From assembly GCF_900143515.1 (NCBI RefSeq), contig NZ_FSQT01000002.1:3039501-3103500 (forward strand): a stretch of 64,000 bases of DNA. Reading direction: 5' to 3'. This DNA comes from Micromonospora cremea. GTDB taxonomy: Bacteria > Actinomycetota > Actinomycetes > Mycobacteriales > Micromonosporaceae. A program made the translations under genes and the position numbers. Positions 46,431 through 55,258 of the stretch are shown one piece after another. The notes below the pieces were generated by a model. It did not search any database, had not been told where the DNA came from, and was given only the letters and a program-made list of their open reading frames with translations. Position 1 is the stretch's first letter. Each line of letters opens with the position of its first letter.

Positions 46431-47341
46431 CCGTCCTGGCCCAGGTGCCCACGGGATCGGGGCAACCGCCGCCAACGCCCCCGGCCGCCCGGTCCGGGCG
46501 GCACCGCCTGCTGCCGTACCTGCTGCTGCTGCCCGGGGCGGCCTGGCTGCTGGTGTTCTTCGGCGTGCCGCTGGTGCAACTCGCCGCGGCCAGCCTCTAC
46601 GACCCCAGCGGCTCGCTCTCCACCGGGTACGCGCTGACCTGGGCGTTCGGCAACTACCCGGACGTGTTGCAGGCGTACTGGCCGCAGTTCCTGCGCTCGT
46701 TCGGCTACGCCGGAATCGCCCTGGTGCTGGCACTGCTGCTGGGCTACCCACTGGCGTACGCCATCGCGCAGAAGGCCGGCCGCTGGAAGAACCTGCTGCT
46801 GGTGTGCGTGGTCGCGCCGATGTTCACCAGCTTCCTGGTCCGCACGCTGGCCTGGAAGACCATCCTGTCGGACAACGGCGCGCTGGTCGGCCTGCTGCGC
46901 GACGTGCACCTGCTCGCCCCGGACGGCCGGTTGCTGGCCACCCCGTTCGCGGTGGTGCTCGGCCTGACGTACAACTTCCTGCCGTTCCTGGTCCTGCCGC
47001 TGTACGCGAGCCTGGAGCGGCTGGACCACCGGCTGCTGGAGGCGGCCAGCGACCTGTACGCCAGCCCGGTGCAGGCCTTCCGGCGGGTGACCCTGCCGCT
47101 GTCCATGCCGGGCCTGGTCGCCGGCACGCTGCTGTTCTTCATCCCGGCCAGCGGCGACTACATCAACGCCGAGCTGCTCGGCACCCCGAACGAGTACATG
47201 ATCGGCAACGTCATCGACTCGGCGTTCCTGGTCCGGCTCGACTACCCGCAGGGCGCCGCGCTGTCGTTCCTGCTGATGGCGGCGATCCTCGCGATGGTCT
47301 TCGGCTACCTGCGCAGGGCCGGCACGGAGGAGGTGCTCTAA
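46427..47341 (+). CDS. Polyamine ABC transporter permease (PotB-like)
   Basis: A 304-residue inner-membrane protein with six predicted spans and the EAA loop EAASDLYASPVQAFRRVTLP that docks on the ATPase. A proline-rich N-terminus of about 28 residues precedes the first span. GTG start overlapping the ATPase gene stop (GTGA). Confidence 0.92.
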   Translation: MTVLAQVPTGSGQPPPTPPAARSGRHRLLPYLLLLPGAAWLLVFFGVPLVQLAAASLYDPSGSLSTGYALTWAFGNYPDVLQAYWPQFLRSFGYAGIALVLALLLGYPLAYAIAQKAGRWKNLLLVCVVAPMFTSFLVRTLAWKTILSDNGALVGLLRDVHLLAPDGRLLATPFAVVLGLTYNFLPFLVLPLYASLERLDHRLLEAASDLYASPVQAFRRVTLPLSMPGLVAGTLLFFIPASGDYINAELLGTPNEYMIGNVIDSAFLVRLDYPQGAALSFLLMAAILAMVFGYLRRAGTEEVL

Positions 47342-48184
47342 ATGAGGGTGTCCCGCTGGCTGGCCGACCGCTGGGTGATGATCGTGGCGCTGCTCGTGCT
47401 CGGCTACCTGGCGCTGCCGATCCTGGTGGTGGCCGGGCTGTCGTTCAACCGCCCGTCCAGCCGGCTGTCGTACGACTTCAACGAGTTCACCCTGGACAAC
47501 TGGCGCCAGCCGTGCGCCACCTCCGACATGTGCGACGCGGTCGTCCGGAGTGTGCAGATCGGCTTCATCGCCACCGTGGTCGCCACGGTGCTCGGCACCC
47601 TGATGGCGTTCGCGCTGGTCCGGCACCGCTTCCGCGGCCGGTCCGGCATCAACGTGCTGATCTTCCTGCCGATGGCCACTCCGGAGCTGGTGATGGGTAC
47701 CTCGCTGCTGGCGCTCTTCGTCTCCGCCGGGGTGCCGCTGGGCTTCTGGACGATCGTCATCGCGCACGTGATGTTCTGCGTCTCGTTCGTGGTGGTCACC
47801 GTCAAGGCGCGGCTGGCCGGGATGGACCGGCGGCTGGAGGAGGCCGCCATGGACCTGTACGCCAGCGAGTGGCAGACCTTCCGGCGGATCACCCTGCCGC
47901 TGGTGCTGCCCGGCATCGTGGCCGCCGCGCTGCTCGCGTTCTCGCTCAGCTTCGACGACTTCATCATCACGAACTTCAACGCCGGCACCACCGTCACGTT
48001 CCCGATGTACGTCTGGGGCGCCGCCCAGCGGGGCATCCCGCCCCAGGTCAACGTCATCGGCACCGCGATGCTCGCGATCGCGCTGCTGCTGGTCGGGCTC
48101 AGCTCGCTGCGCGGCCGGCGGTCCCGCCGCGCCAACCTGCTGATCGGCCCGGGGCAGGGCCCTCAGGCGCGCCGGCCGTCATGA
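47342..48184 (+). CDS. Polyamine ABC transporter permease (PotC-like)
   Basis: A 280-residue permease with six spans and the EAA loop EAAMDLYASEWQTFRRITLP. The ATG directly follows the stop of the previous gene (TAAATG). Completes a one-binding-protein, one-ATPase, two-permease importer. Confidence 0.92.
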   Translation: MRVSRWLADRWVMIVALLVLGYLALPILVVAGLSFNRPSSRLSYDFNEFTLDNWRQPCATSDMCDAVVRSVQIGFIATVVATVLGTLMAFALVRHRFRGRSGINVLIFLPMATPELVMGTSLLALFVSAGVPLGFWTIVIAHVMFCVSFVVVTVKARLAGMDRRLEEAAMDLYASEWQTFRRITLPLVLPGIVAAALLAFSLSFDDFIITNFNAGTTVTFPMYVWGAAQRGIPPQVNVIGTAMLAIALLLVGLSSLRGRRSRRANLLIGPGQGPQARRPS

Positions 48185-49602
48185 CCCTTCCGCACACCGG
48201 CCGGGCGCTCGCCGACGCGGCCCCCGTGCCGTACTGGCTCGACCGCCCGGACCGCCCCGACCCACTGCCGCCGCTCGCCGGCCCGCAGCACGCCGACCTG
48301 CTGGTGATCGGCGGCGGGTACAGCGGGCTCTGGGCCGCCCTGCTGGCCAAGCAGGCCGACCCCGACCGCGACGTGCTACTGGTTGACGCGGGCACCTGCG
48401 GCTGGGCCGCGTCCGGGCGCAACGGCGGGTTCTGCGCCGCCTCGCTCACCCACGGCCTGGCCAACGGCGTCGATCGGTTCCCCGGCGAGGTCGGCGAGCT
48501 GGAACGCCTCGGCCGGGAAAACCTGGGCGCCATCGCCGCCACCATCGCCGAATTCGGCATCGACTGCGACTTCGAGCGCACCGGTGAACTCGCCGTCGCC
48601 GTCGAGCCGTACCAGCTGGCCGGGCTCGCCGCCGACGCGGAACTGGCCCGCCGGTACGGCCACCAGGTGCGGCTGCTGGACTGCGACGAGGTGCGCGCCG
48701 AGGTGAACTCGCCGACGTACCTGGGCGGGATGTTCGACGCCGACCGGGTGGCCATGCTGGACCCGGCGAAGCTGGCGTGGGGCCTGCGCCGCGCCTGCCT
48801 CGACCTCGGCGTGCGGGTGCACGAGCACACCCGGGTCACCGGGCTGCGCGCCGACGGCCCCGCGCTGCACGCGCAGACGACCGGCGGGTCGGACGGCGCG
48901 CCCGGGTCGGTGCGGGCACGGCGGGTGGTGCTGGCCACCAACGCCTTCCCGCCGCTGCTGCGCCGGCTGCGGGCGTACCTGGTGCCGGTCTACGACCACG
49001 TGCTGATGACCGAGCCGCTCACTCCAACTCAGCGGGACGCGATCGGCTGGCGCAACCGGCAGGGGCTGGCCGACACCGGCAACCAGTTCCACTACTACCG
49101 GATCACGTCCGACGGGCGGATCCTCTTCGGCGGCTACGACGCGGTCTACCACTACGGCAACCGGGTCGCCCCGGAGCTGGAGCAGCGCCAGGCCACCTTC
49201 ACCGTCCTCGCCCAGCACTTCTTCACCACCTTCCCGCAGCTCGCCGACTTGCGCTTCAGCCACCGCTGGGGCGGCGTCATCGACACCTGCACCCGGTTCT
49301 GCCCGTTCTTCGGCACCGCGTACGGCGGTCGGTTGGCGTACGCGGCCGGCTACACCGGTCTCGGCGTGGGTGCCACCCGCTTCGGTGCCCGGGTGCTGCT
49401 CGACCTGCTGGCCGGCGGGGACACCCCGTTGACCGGGCTCGACCTGGTCCGCACCAAGCCACTGCCGTTTCCGCCGGAACCCGTCCGCTCGGTCGGCATC
49501 AATCTCACCCGCTGGTCACTGGCCCGCGCCGACGCGCGCGACGGCCGGCGCGACCTCTGGCTCCGTACTCTCGATCGTCTCGGTTTGGGGTTTGATTCCT
49601 GA
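48181..49602 (+). CDS. Second FAD-dependent amine oxidoreductase
   Basis: A 473-residue PuuB-like flavoprotein, related to but clearly different from that at 39451. FAD motif LLVIGGGYSGLWAALLAKQA, flavin loop CGWAASGRNGGFCAASLTHG, and C-terminal AYAAGYTGLGVGATRFGAR. Start ATG overlaps the permease stop by 4 nt, so expression is coupled to uptake: import, then oxidation. Actual amine substrate unknown. Confidence 0.88.
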   Translation: MTLPHTGRALADAAPVPYWLDRPDRPDPLPPLAGPQHADLLVIGGGYSGLWAALLAKQADPDRDVLLVDAGTCGWAASGRNGGFCAASLTHGLANGVDRFPGEVGELERLGRENLGAIAATIAEFGIDCDFERTGELAVAVEPYQLAGLAADAELARRYGHQVRLLDCDEVRAEVNSPTYLGGMFDADRVAMLDPAKLAWGLRRACLDLGVRVHEHTRVTGLRADGPALHAQTTGGSDGAPGSVRARRVVLATNAFPPLLRRLRAYLVPVYDHVLMTEPLTPTQRDAIGWRNRQGLADTGNQFHYYRITSDGRILFGGYDAVYHYGNRVAPELEQRQATFTVLAQHFFTTFPQLADLRFSHRWGGVIDTCTRFCPFFGTAYGGRLAYAAGYTGLGVGATRFGARVLLDLLAGGDTPLTGLDLVRTKPLPFPPEPVRSVGINLTRWSLARADARDGRRDLWLRTLDRLGLGFDS

Positions 49603-50804
49603 TGCGTGTCCTGCTCGTCGGCGCCGGTGGCGTCGGCTCCGCCGCCGTAGCCATCGCCGCCCGACGGTCCTTCTTCGAGACGATGGTGGTCGCCGACCAC
49701 GACCCGGGCCGCGCCGAGCGTGCGGTCGCCGGGCACGGTGACCGCTTCGTCGCCGCGCAGGTGGACGCGTCCTCGGCCGACGCGGTCGCCGCGCTCTGCC
49801 GGGAGCACCGGATCACCCACGTGCTCAACGCCGTCGACCCGCGCTTCGTCATGCCGATCTTCGACGGTGCGTTCGCGGCCGGCGCGGACTACCTGGACAT
49901 GGCGATGTCGCTGTCCCAGCCGCACCCGTCCCGCCCGTACGCCGAAACGGGCGTGATGCTCGGCGACGCGCAGTTCGCACTGTCCGATGCCTGGTCCGCG
50001 GCCGGCCGGCTGGCGCTGTGCGGCATCGGCGTCGAACCCGGCCTGTCCGACGTCTTCGCCCGGTACGCCGCCGACAAACTGTTCAGCGAGATCGACGAGA
50101 TCGGCGTCCGGGACGGGGCGAACCTCACCGTCGACGGCTACGACTTCGCGCCCTCGTTCTCCATCTGGACGACGATCGAGGAGTGCCTCAACCCGCCGGT
50201 GGTCTGGGAGAAGGACCGGGGCTGGTACACCACCGAGCCGTTCTCCGAGCCGGAGGTCTTCCACTTCCCCGAGGGGATCGGGCCGGTCGAGTGCGTCAAC
50301 GTCGAGCACGAGGAGGTGTTGCTCATCCCGCGCTGGGTCAATGCCCGCCGCGTCACCTTCAAGTACGGCCTCGGCGACGAGTTCATCGAGGTGCTCAGGA
50401 CGCTGCACAAGCTCGGGTTGGACTCGACCGCGCCGGTCAGCGTGCGCGGCGTCCAGGTGTCGCCGCGGGACGTGGTGGCCGCCTGCCTGCCCGACCCGGC
50501 CACCCTCGGCGACCGGATGCGCGGCAAGACCTGCGCCGGCACCTGGGTGCGCGGCCTCGGCCCGGACGGCGAGCCCCGGGAGGTCTACCTGTACCACGTG
50601 GTCGACAACGAGTGGTCCATGCGGGAATACGGTCACCAGGCGGTGGTCTGGCAGACGGCCGTGAACCCGGTGGTGGCGCTGGAGCTGCTCGCCAGCGGCG
50701 CCTGGGCCGGCGTCGGGGTGCTCGGCCCGGAGGCGCTGCCCCCGGTGCCGTTCCTCGACCTGCTGGCCGGCTACGGGTCGCCGTGGGGAATGGAGGAGCG
50801 ATGA
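49602..50804 (+). CDS. Saccharopine dehydrogenase-like oxidoreductase
   Basis: A 400-residue protein with an N-terminal NAD(P) Rossmann motif VLLVGAGGVGSAAVAIAARR and the family region GVEPGLSDVFARYAADKL. Related enzymes include saccharopine dehydrogenase and carboxynorspermidine/carboxyspermidine dehydrogenase, which reductively join an aminoaldehyde and an amine. Within a polyamine operon such a reaction is plausible, in either direction, but the substrate is not shown by sequence. Stop-start overlap TGATG with the gene before and ATGA with the one after. Confidence 0.82.
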   Translation: MRVLLVGAGGVGSAAVAIAARRSFFETMVVADHDPGRAERAVAGHGDRFVAAQVDASSADAVAALCREHRITHVLNAVDPRFVMPIFDGAFAAGADYLDMAMSLSQPHPSRPYAETGVMLGDAQFALSDAWSAAGRLALCGIGVEPGLSDVFARYAADKLFSEIDEIGVRDGANLTVDGYDFAPSFSIWTTIEECLNPPVVWEKDRGWYTTEPFSEPEVFHFPEGIGPVECVNVEHEEVLLIPRWVNARRVTFKYGLGDEFIEVLRTLHKLGLDSTAPVSVRGVQVSPRDVVAACLPDPATLGDRMRGKTCAGTWVRGLGPDGEPREVYLYHVVDNEWSMREYGHQAVVWQTAVNPVVALELLASGAWAGVGVLGPEALPPVPFLDLLAGYGSPWGMEER

Positions 50805-51814
50805 GCCGCTACGGGACGATGTACGGGCCGGACATCACCTTCCTCGGGGTGGACCGGTGCACGCTCGACGACCCCGGGTCGTACGCCGACGCAGATGTGG
50901 TGATCATCGGGGCGCCCTTCGACGGCGGCACCTCGCACCGGCCCGGCACCCGGTTCGGGCCGTCCGCGATCCGCCAGGCCTGCTACCTGGCCCACGACGG
51001 CTCCCGCCCGTCCCTCGCGCTGCGCGTCGACGCGCTGCGCGACCTGCGGGTGTACGACGCCGGCGACGTGGAGATGTTCTCCGGCGACATCGAACGCTCG
51101 CTGGGCGCCCTGGAATCCGCGGTATACGCCGTGTCGTCCTCCGGCGCCATCCCCGTGGTGCTCGGCGGAGACCACTCCATCGCGCTGCCCGACGCCACCG
51201 GCGTGGCCCGGCAGCACGGGCACGGGCGCGTGTCGCTCGTGCACTTCGACGCGCACGCGGACACCGGAGAGATCGAGTTCGGCTCCCTGCACGGGCACGG
51301 CCAGCCGATGCGCCGGCTCATCGAGTCCGGCGCGGTACGCGGCGACCGCTTCCTCCAGATCGGGCTGCGCGGCTACTGGCCGGGCCCGGACATCCTGTCC
51401 TGGATGGCGGAGCAGCGGATGCGGTCGTACGAGATGACCGAACTGGTCGCCCGTGGGCTCGACCCGTGCCTCACCGAGGCGTTCGCGATCGCGGTCGACG
51501 AGTGCGAGGGGGTGTTCCTCTCCGTCGACGTGGACGTGGTGGATCCCGGGATGGCACCCGGCACCGGCACGCCCGAGCCGGGCGGCCTGACCTCGCGGCA
51601 ACTGCTCGACGCGGTCCGCCGGGTCTGCTACGAGCTGCCCGTTGTCGGGGTGGACGTGGTCGAGGTCGCCCCGCCGTACGACCATGCCGACATGACGGCG
51701 TACCTCGGCAACCGCGTGGTCCTGGAGGCGCTCTCGGCGATCGCCCGCCGCCGCCGCGACGCGGCCGGCGGTCCACCCTGGAACCCCCAGCAGCCCCTCC
51801 TAGACGCCCGCTGA
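50801..51814 (+). CDS. Agmatinase-family ureohydrolase
   Basis: A 337-residue manganese ureohydrolase. Metal-binding motifs GGDHSIALP, HFDAHADTGE and SVDVDVVDPGMAPGTGTPEP are complete. Could be agmatinase (agmatine to putrescine plus urea), guanidinobutyrase or guanidinopropionase; position with a polyamine importer and oxidases makes agmatine or guanidinobutyrate likely. GGAGGAG precedes the ATG. Last gene of the transporter operon, followed by palindromic element B1. Confidence 0.9.
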   Translation: MSRYGTMYGPDITFLGVDRCTLDDPGSYADADVVIIGAPFDGGTSHRPGTRFGPSAIRQACYLAHDGSRPSLALRVDALRDLRVYDAGDVEMFSGDIERSLGALESAVYAVSSSGAIPVVLGGDHSIALPDATGVARQHGHGRVSLVHFDAHADTGEIEFGSLHGHGQPMRRLIESGAVRGDRFLQIGLRGYWPGPDILSWMAEQRMRSYEMTELVARGLDPCLTEAFAIAVDECEGVFLSVDVDVVDPGMAPGTGTPEPGGLTSRQLLDAVRRVCYELPVVGVDVVEVAPPYDHADMTAYLGNRVVLEALSAIARRRRDAAGGPPWNPQQPLLDAR

Positions 51815-51847
51815 CCCGTCCCCGCTCCCGTCCTCCCTCCACCCCGG

Positions 51848-51916
51848 CGATCTTGCACTTACTGCCGCCACATTCCCGGCATCTCGGGCAGTTCGGCGGC
51901 AGTAAGTGCAAGATCG
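51848..51916. repeat. Palindromic element, family B, copy 1
   Basis: The 69-nt element begins CGATCTTGCACTTACTGCCG; its 22-nt arms (51848-51869 and 51895-51916) are perfect inverted repeats with a 25-nt loop. Also a likely terminator of the transporter operon. Confidence 0.85.
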
Positions 51917-51960
51917 GGTGCCAGAGGGAGGCGCTAGCAGAGACGGGGTGTGGGTGGGGG

Positions 51961-51987
51961 TTGTCCACAGGGGGTTGGTTGTCCACA
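51961..51987 (+). promoter_or_regulatory. Two perfect TTGTCCACA boxes (DnaA-box sequence)
   Basis: TTGTCCACA occurs at 51961-51969 and 51979-51987 in direct orientation, 18 bp apart. This is the consensus DnaA box of high-GC actinobacteria. No dnaA, dnaN or AT-rich unwinding stretch is near, so it is not the origin; possibly a DnaA-responsive or titration site, or chance. Confidence 0.45.
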
Positions 51988-52038
51988 GGCAGGGAGTGGG
52001 GGCTCAGATGGTGGGCCAGCGTGGGTCAGTCTGCCGGC

Positions 52039-53159
52039 ATGGTTACTCAGTTGTGGCGTACCGACGCGCTGATGCGAGCACTCACCGTGCGGCGAATCCG
52101 CACCCGGCTCGGCCGCGAGGAGCTGATCAGGGTGCGCAGGGGTGTCTATGCCGACCGGCCCTGCGGTGACGATGACGAGCTGCGCGCGTTGATGCTGCGC
52201 CTGCCCGAAGGGGCCATGCTGGCCAGGCAGAGTGCCGCGCGACGACACGGCTTTGGCGTGCTGCGGGACGACCTGGTCCATGTCCAACTGCCTGCCGACG
52301 TCCCGAAGCCCCGCCTGCCCGGTCTGGTGGTACACCACACGGTCCTGCCCGTTCGGCCGGTCCACGTCGGGGGTCTGCCCTGCACCGCGGCGGCCCGCTG
52401 CGCCCTGCACCGCGGCGGCCCGCTGCGCCCTGCACCGCGGCGGCCCGCTGCGCCCTGCACCGCGGCGGCCCGCTGCGCCCTGCACCGCGGCGGCCCGCTG
52501 CGCCCTGCACCGCGGCGGCCCGCTGCGCCCTGCACCGCGGCGGCCCGCTGCGCCCTGCACCGCGGCGGCCCGCTGCGCCCTGCACCGCGGCGGCCCGCTG
52601 CGCCCTGCACCGCGGCGGCCCGCTGCGCCCTGCACCGCGGCGGCCCGCTGCGCCCTGCACCGCGGCGGCCCGCTGCGCCGTGGACCTCGCCCGCGCTGTC
52701 CGACGGATGGACGCACTGCCGGTACTCGACGCGGCGCTTCGGTCGGGTGTGGTCACCCAGGACGAGCTGCTCGCGGAGGTTTCGGCGCATCGGGCGCTGC
52801 GCGGCGTCCGGCAGGCTCGGGAACTCGTACCGCTGGCGGACGGTCAGGCGGAGTGCCGGCAGGAGAGCCAACTCCGACTGATCCTGATCGACGCACGCCT
52901 ACCTCCGCCGGAGCCGCAGCTCTGGGTGTACGACCGTCACGGCATCGCTCTCTACCGGCTCGATCTGGGCTACCGCGAGCGCCGAATCGGCATCGAGTAC
53001 GACGGACTGTCGCATCTGGATCGTGATCGGCTCCGATACGACCGGGAACGGGTCAACTGGCTCGACGCGAATGGCTGGCGGATGCGCTACTTCACCGACC
53101 GTGACCTCTACCGCCGCCCCCAATACATCACCGCCACCATCCGCGCCGCCCTCTCCTAA
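52039..53159 (+). pseudogene. AbiEi-like/DUF559 nuclease gene, out of frame through a 12-copy 25-bp repeat
   Basis: The N-terminal part (ATG 52039) encodes LMRALTVRRIRTRLGREELI and the run ARQSAARRHGFGVLRDDLVHVQLP, like proteins with an AbiEi-type winged-helix antitoxin domain. The C-terminal part, readable from 52680, encodes VDLARAVRRMDALPVLDAAL and then RIGIEYDGLSHLDRDRLRYD followed by LDANGWRMRYF, a DUF559/Vsr-like PD-(D/E)xK nuclease domain. The two parts are in different frames, separated by 300 nt of perfect tandem repeat. With one repeat unit instead of 12 the frame is continuous (281 residues). As it stands, translation leaves the correct frame and stops at 52881 after 280 residues. 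Could be a switched-off phase-variable gene, a decayed gene or an assembly artefact. Confidence 0.8.
52380..52679. repeat. 25-bp tandem repeat, 12 identical copies (VNTR)
   Basis: The unit starts CTGCACCGCGGCGG and ends CCCGCTGCGCC; copies begin at 52380, 52405 and so on to 52655, and all 12 agree. There is no stop codon in any plus-strand frame; in one frame it encodes a 25-residue motif four times. The unit equals the gene's own sequence for CTAAARC followed by A, so it arose by duplication in place. Confidence 0.95.
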
Positions 53160-53217
53160 TCCACCCCGCCCCTGCCCCTCCCCCCGCCCCCCACCCCTGC
53201 CCCACCCCCACCCCTGC

Positions 53218-53286
53218 CGATCTTGCACTTTCTGCCTCGACCATTGCCGCAATAGCGACATTCGAACGGCAGGAAGTGCAAGATCG
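53218..53286. repeat. Palindromic element, family B, copy 2
   Basis: Again 69 nt, starting CGATCTTGCACTTTCTGCC; 19-nt arms (53218-53236, 53268-53286) pair with one mismatch. The centre does not resemble that of copy 1. Together the two copies bracket the repeat-containing nuclease gene. Confidence 0.85.
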
Positions 53287-53288
53287 CC

Positions 53289-53348
53289 GGGGCGGGGCGG
53301 GGCGGGGCGGGGCGGGGCGGGGCGGGGCGGGGCGGGGCGGGGCGGGGC
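53289..53348. repeat. GGGGC x12 pentamer repeat
   Basis: Twelve perfect GGGGC copies directly after element B2 and before the end of the convergent DUF779 gene. The plus strand could form G-quadruplexes. Slippage-prone and hard to sequence. Confidence 0.9.
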
Positions 53349-53360
53349 GGCGGGGGTGGG

Positions 53361-53705
53361 TTAGGTGGCTAGGTGGGAGCGGATGAGGAAGCGGAGGCCG
53401 TCGGGGGCCTCCAGGGAGAATCCGCTGCCCCGGCCGGGGACCACGTCGACGGTCAGCCTCGTGTGCTTCCACAGCTCCCACTGGGACGTCGACATCCAGA
53501 ACTCGACCGGCTCCGGCACCCCGTCCACGAGGAGCGAGGCGAGCAGGACGTCGGACGAGCCGGTGCGGAACTCGCCCGCCGGGTAGCACATCGGGGCACT
53601 GCCGTCGCAGCAGCCGCCGGACTGGTGGAACATCAGCGGCCCGTGCCGCCCCCGCAGCGACCGGATCAGGTCGGCCGCCGCAGGGGTGATGGAGACGACG
53701 GACAT
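53361..53705 (-). CDS. DUF779 protein
   Basis: A 114-residue protein with the DUF779 core MFHQSGGCCDGSAPMCYPAG (three cysteines that may bind metal) and VEFWMSTSQWELWKHTRLTV. Almost always encoded next to an acetaldehyde/aldehyde dehydrogenase gene, as here (stop-start overlap TGATG), and thought to help that enzyme; exact role unknown. Confidence 0.9.
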   Translation of the reverse strand: MSVVSITPAAADLIRSLRGRHGPLMFHQSGGCCDGSAPMCYPAGEFRTGSSDVLLASLLVDGVPEPVEFWMSTSQWELWKHTRLTVDVVPGRGSGFSLEAPDGLRFLIRSHLAT

Positions 53706-55210
53706 CAGAAGAAGCCGAGCTTCTGCGTCGAGTAGCTGACCAGCAGGTTCTTGGTCTGCTGATAGTGCTCCAGCATCATCTTGTGGTTCTCCCGGCCGAT
53801 GCCGGACTGCTTGTACCCGCCGAAGGCGGCGTGGGCCGGGTACGCGTGGTAGCAGTTGGTCCACACCCGGCCCGCCTGGATGGCCCGCCCGGCCCGGTAC
53901 GCGGTGTTCATGTCCCGGGTCCAGACGCCCGCGCCAAGCCCGTACAGGGTGTCGTTCGCGGTCTTGACGGCGTCGTCGAGGTCGGCGAAGGAGGTCACCG
54001 AGACCACCGGGCCGAAGATCTCCTCCTGGAAGACTCGCATCGAGTTGTCGCCCTCGAAGATCGTCGGCTCGACGTAGTACCCGCCGGACAGCTCGCCGCC
54101 CAGGTCCGCGCGGGACCCGCCGGTGAGCACCCGGGCGCCCTCCTGCCGGCCGATGTCCAGGTAGGACAGAATCTTCTCCAGCTGGTCGTTGGAGGCCTGC
54201 GCCCCGATCATCGTGTCGGTGTCCAGGGGATGCCCGGCGACGATCGCCTTCGTGCGGTCCACCGCCGCCGCGAGGAAGTCGCTGTAGTGGCCCTGCTGGA
54301 TCAGCGCCCGCGACGGGCAGGTGCAGACCTCGCCCTGGTTGAGGGCGAACATGGTGAAGCCCTCGAGCGCCTTGTCGAAGAAGTCGTCGCGGGACGCGCT
54401 GACGTCGTCGAAAAAGATGTTCGGGCTCTTGCCGCCCAGCTCCAGGGTGACCGGCTTGATGTTCTCACTGGCGTACTGCATGATCAGCCGCCCGGTGGTG
54501 GTCTCACCAGTGAACGCCACCTTGGCCACCCGCGCCGAGGACGCCAGTGGCTTGCCGGCCTCCACGCCGAAGCCGTTGACGATGTTGAGCACGCCCGGCG
54601 GCAGCAGGTCCGCCACCAGCGACAGCCAGTAGTGGATCGACGCCGGGGTCTGCTCGGCCGGCTTGAGCACCACGGCGTTGCCGGCGGCCAGCGCGGGCGC
54701 CAGCTTCCAGGTGGCCATCAGGATCGGGAAGTTCCACGGGATGATCTGCCCGACCACGCCGAGCGGCTCGTGGAAGTGGTACGCCACGGTGTCGTCGTCG
54801 ATCTCGCCGAGCGAGCCCTCCTGCGCCCGGATCGCCCCGGCGAAGTACCGGAAGTGGTCGATGGCGAGCGGGATGTCGGCGGCCAGCGTCTCGCGGATCG
54901 GCTTGCCGTTCTCCCAGGTCTCGGCGATGGCCAGCGACTCCAGGTTCTCCTGCATCCGGTCGGCGATGCGATTGAGGATCAGCGCCCGTTCGGCCACCGA
55001 GGTGCGCCCCCAGGCGTCGGCGGCGCCGTGCGCGGCGTCCAGGGCCCTCTCGACGTCCGGGGCGGTGCCTCGGGCCACCTCGGTGAAGGTCTGCCCGGTG
55101 ACCGGGGTCGGGTTCTCGAAGTAGCCGCCACCGTGCGGCTTGACGTACTCGCCGCCGATGAAGTGGTCGTAACGGGACTGCCAGTGGGTGGGCGCGTCGT
55201 AGCGCGTCAT
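53705..55210 (-). CDS. NAD-dependent aldehyde dehydrogenase (AldA/ExaC type)
   Basis: A 501-residue enzyme with the ALDH motifs [34 protein letters not shown] (general-base Glu) and [11 protein letters not shown] (catalytic Cys). The pair of cysteines in EVCTC and the DUF779 partner are typical of acetaldehyde dehydrogenases used with alcohols or ethanolamine; it could also serve aminoaldehydes of the polyamine genes. The upstream GAF regulator probably controls it. Confidence 0.92.
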   Translation of the reverse strand: MTRYDAPTHWQSRYDHFIGGEYVKPHGGGYFENPTPVTGQTFTEVARGTAPDVERALDAAHGAADAWGRTSVAERALILNRIADRMQENLESLAIAETWENGKPIRETLAADIPLAIDHFRYFAGAIRAQEGSLGEIDDDTVAYHFHEPLGVVGQIIPWNFPILMATWKLAPALAAGNAVVLKPAEQTPASIHYWLSLVADLLPPGVLNIVNGFGVEAGKPLASSARVAKVAFTGETTTGRLIMQYASENIKPVTLELGGKSPNIFFDDVSASRDDFFDKALEGFTMFALNQGEVCTCPSRALIQQGHYSDFLAAAVDRTKAIVAGHPLDTDTMIGAQASNDQLEKILSYLDIGRQEGARVLTGGSRADLGGELSGGYYVEPTIFEGDNSMRVFQEEIFGPVVSVTSFADLDDAVKTANDTLYGLGAGVWTRDMNTAYRAGRAIQAGRVWTNCYHAYPAHAAFGGYKQSGIGRENHKMMLEHYQQTKNLLVSYSTQKLGFF

Positions 55211-55258
55211 GGTTACCTCCGCCGTCGTTGTGCGGGTGTGCCGACGGCGACGTTAGTT

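Noticed and set aside
51961..51987. Chromosomal replication origin from the paired DnaA boxes
   Set aside because: Only two boxes, no AT-rich region and no dnaA, dnaN, recF or gyrB nearby.
52380..52679. CRISPR array
   Set aside because: Units are directly adjacent with no spacers, and no cas gene is near.
52146..52871. Minus-strand and alternative plus-strand open frames through the 25-bp repeat, giving repetitive proteins
   Set aside because: The repeat is open in most frames simply because it lacks stop codons; only the plus-strand frames continue into conserved domains on either side.
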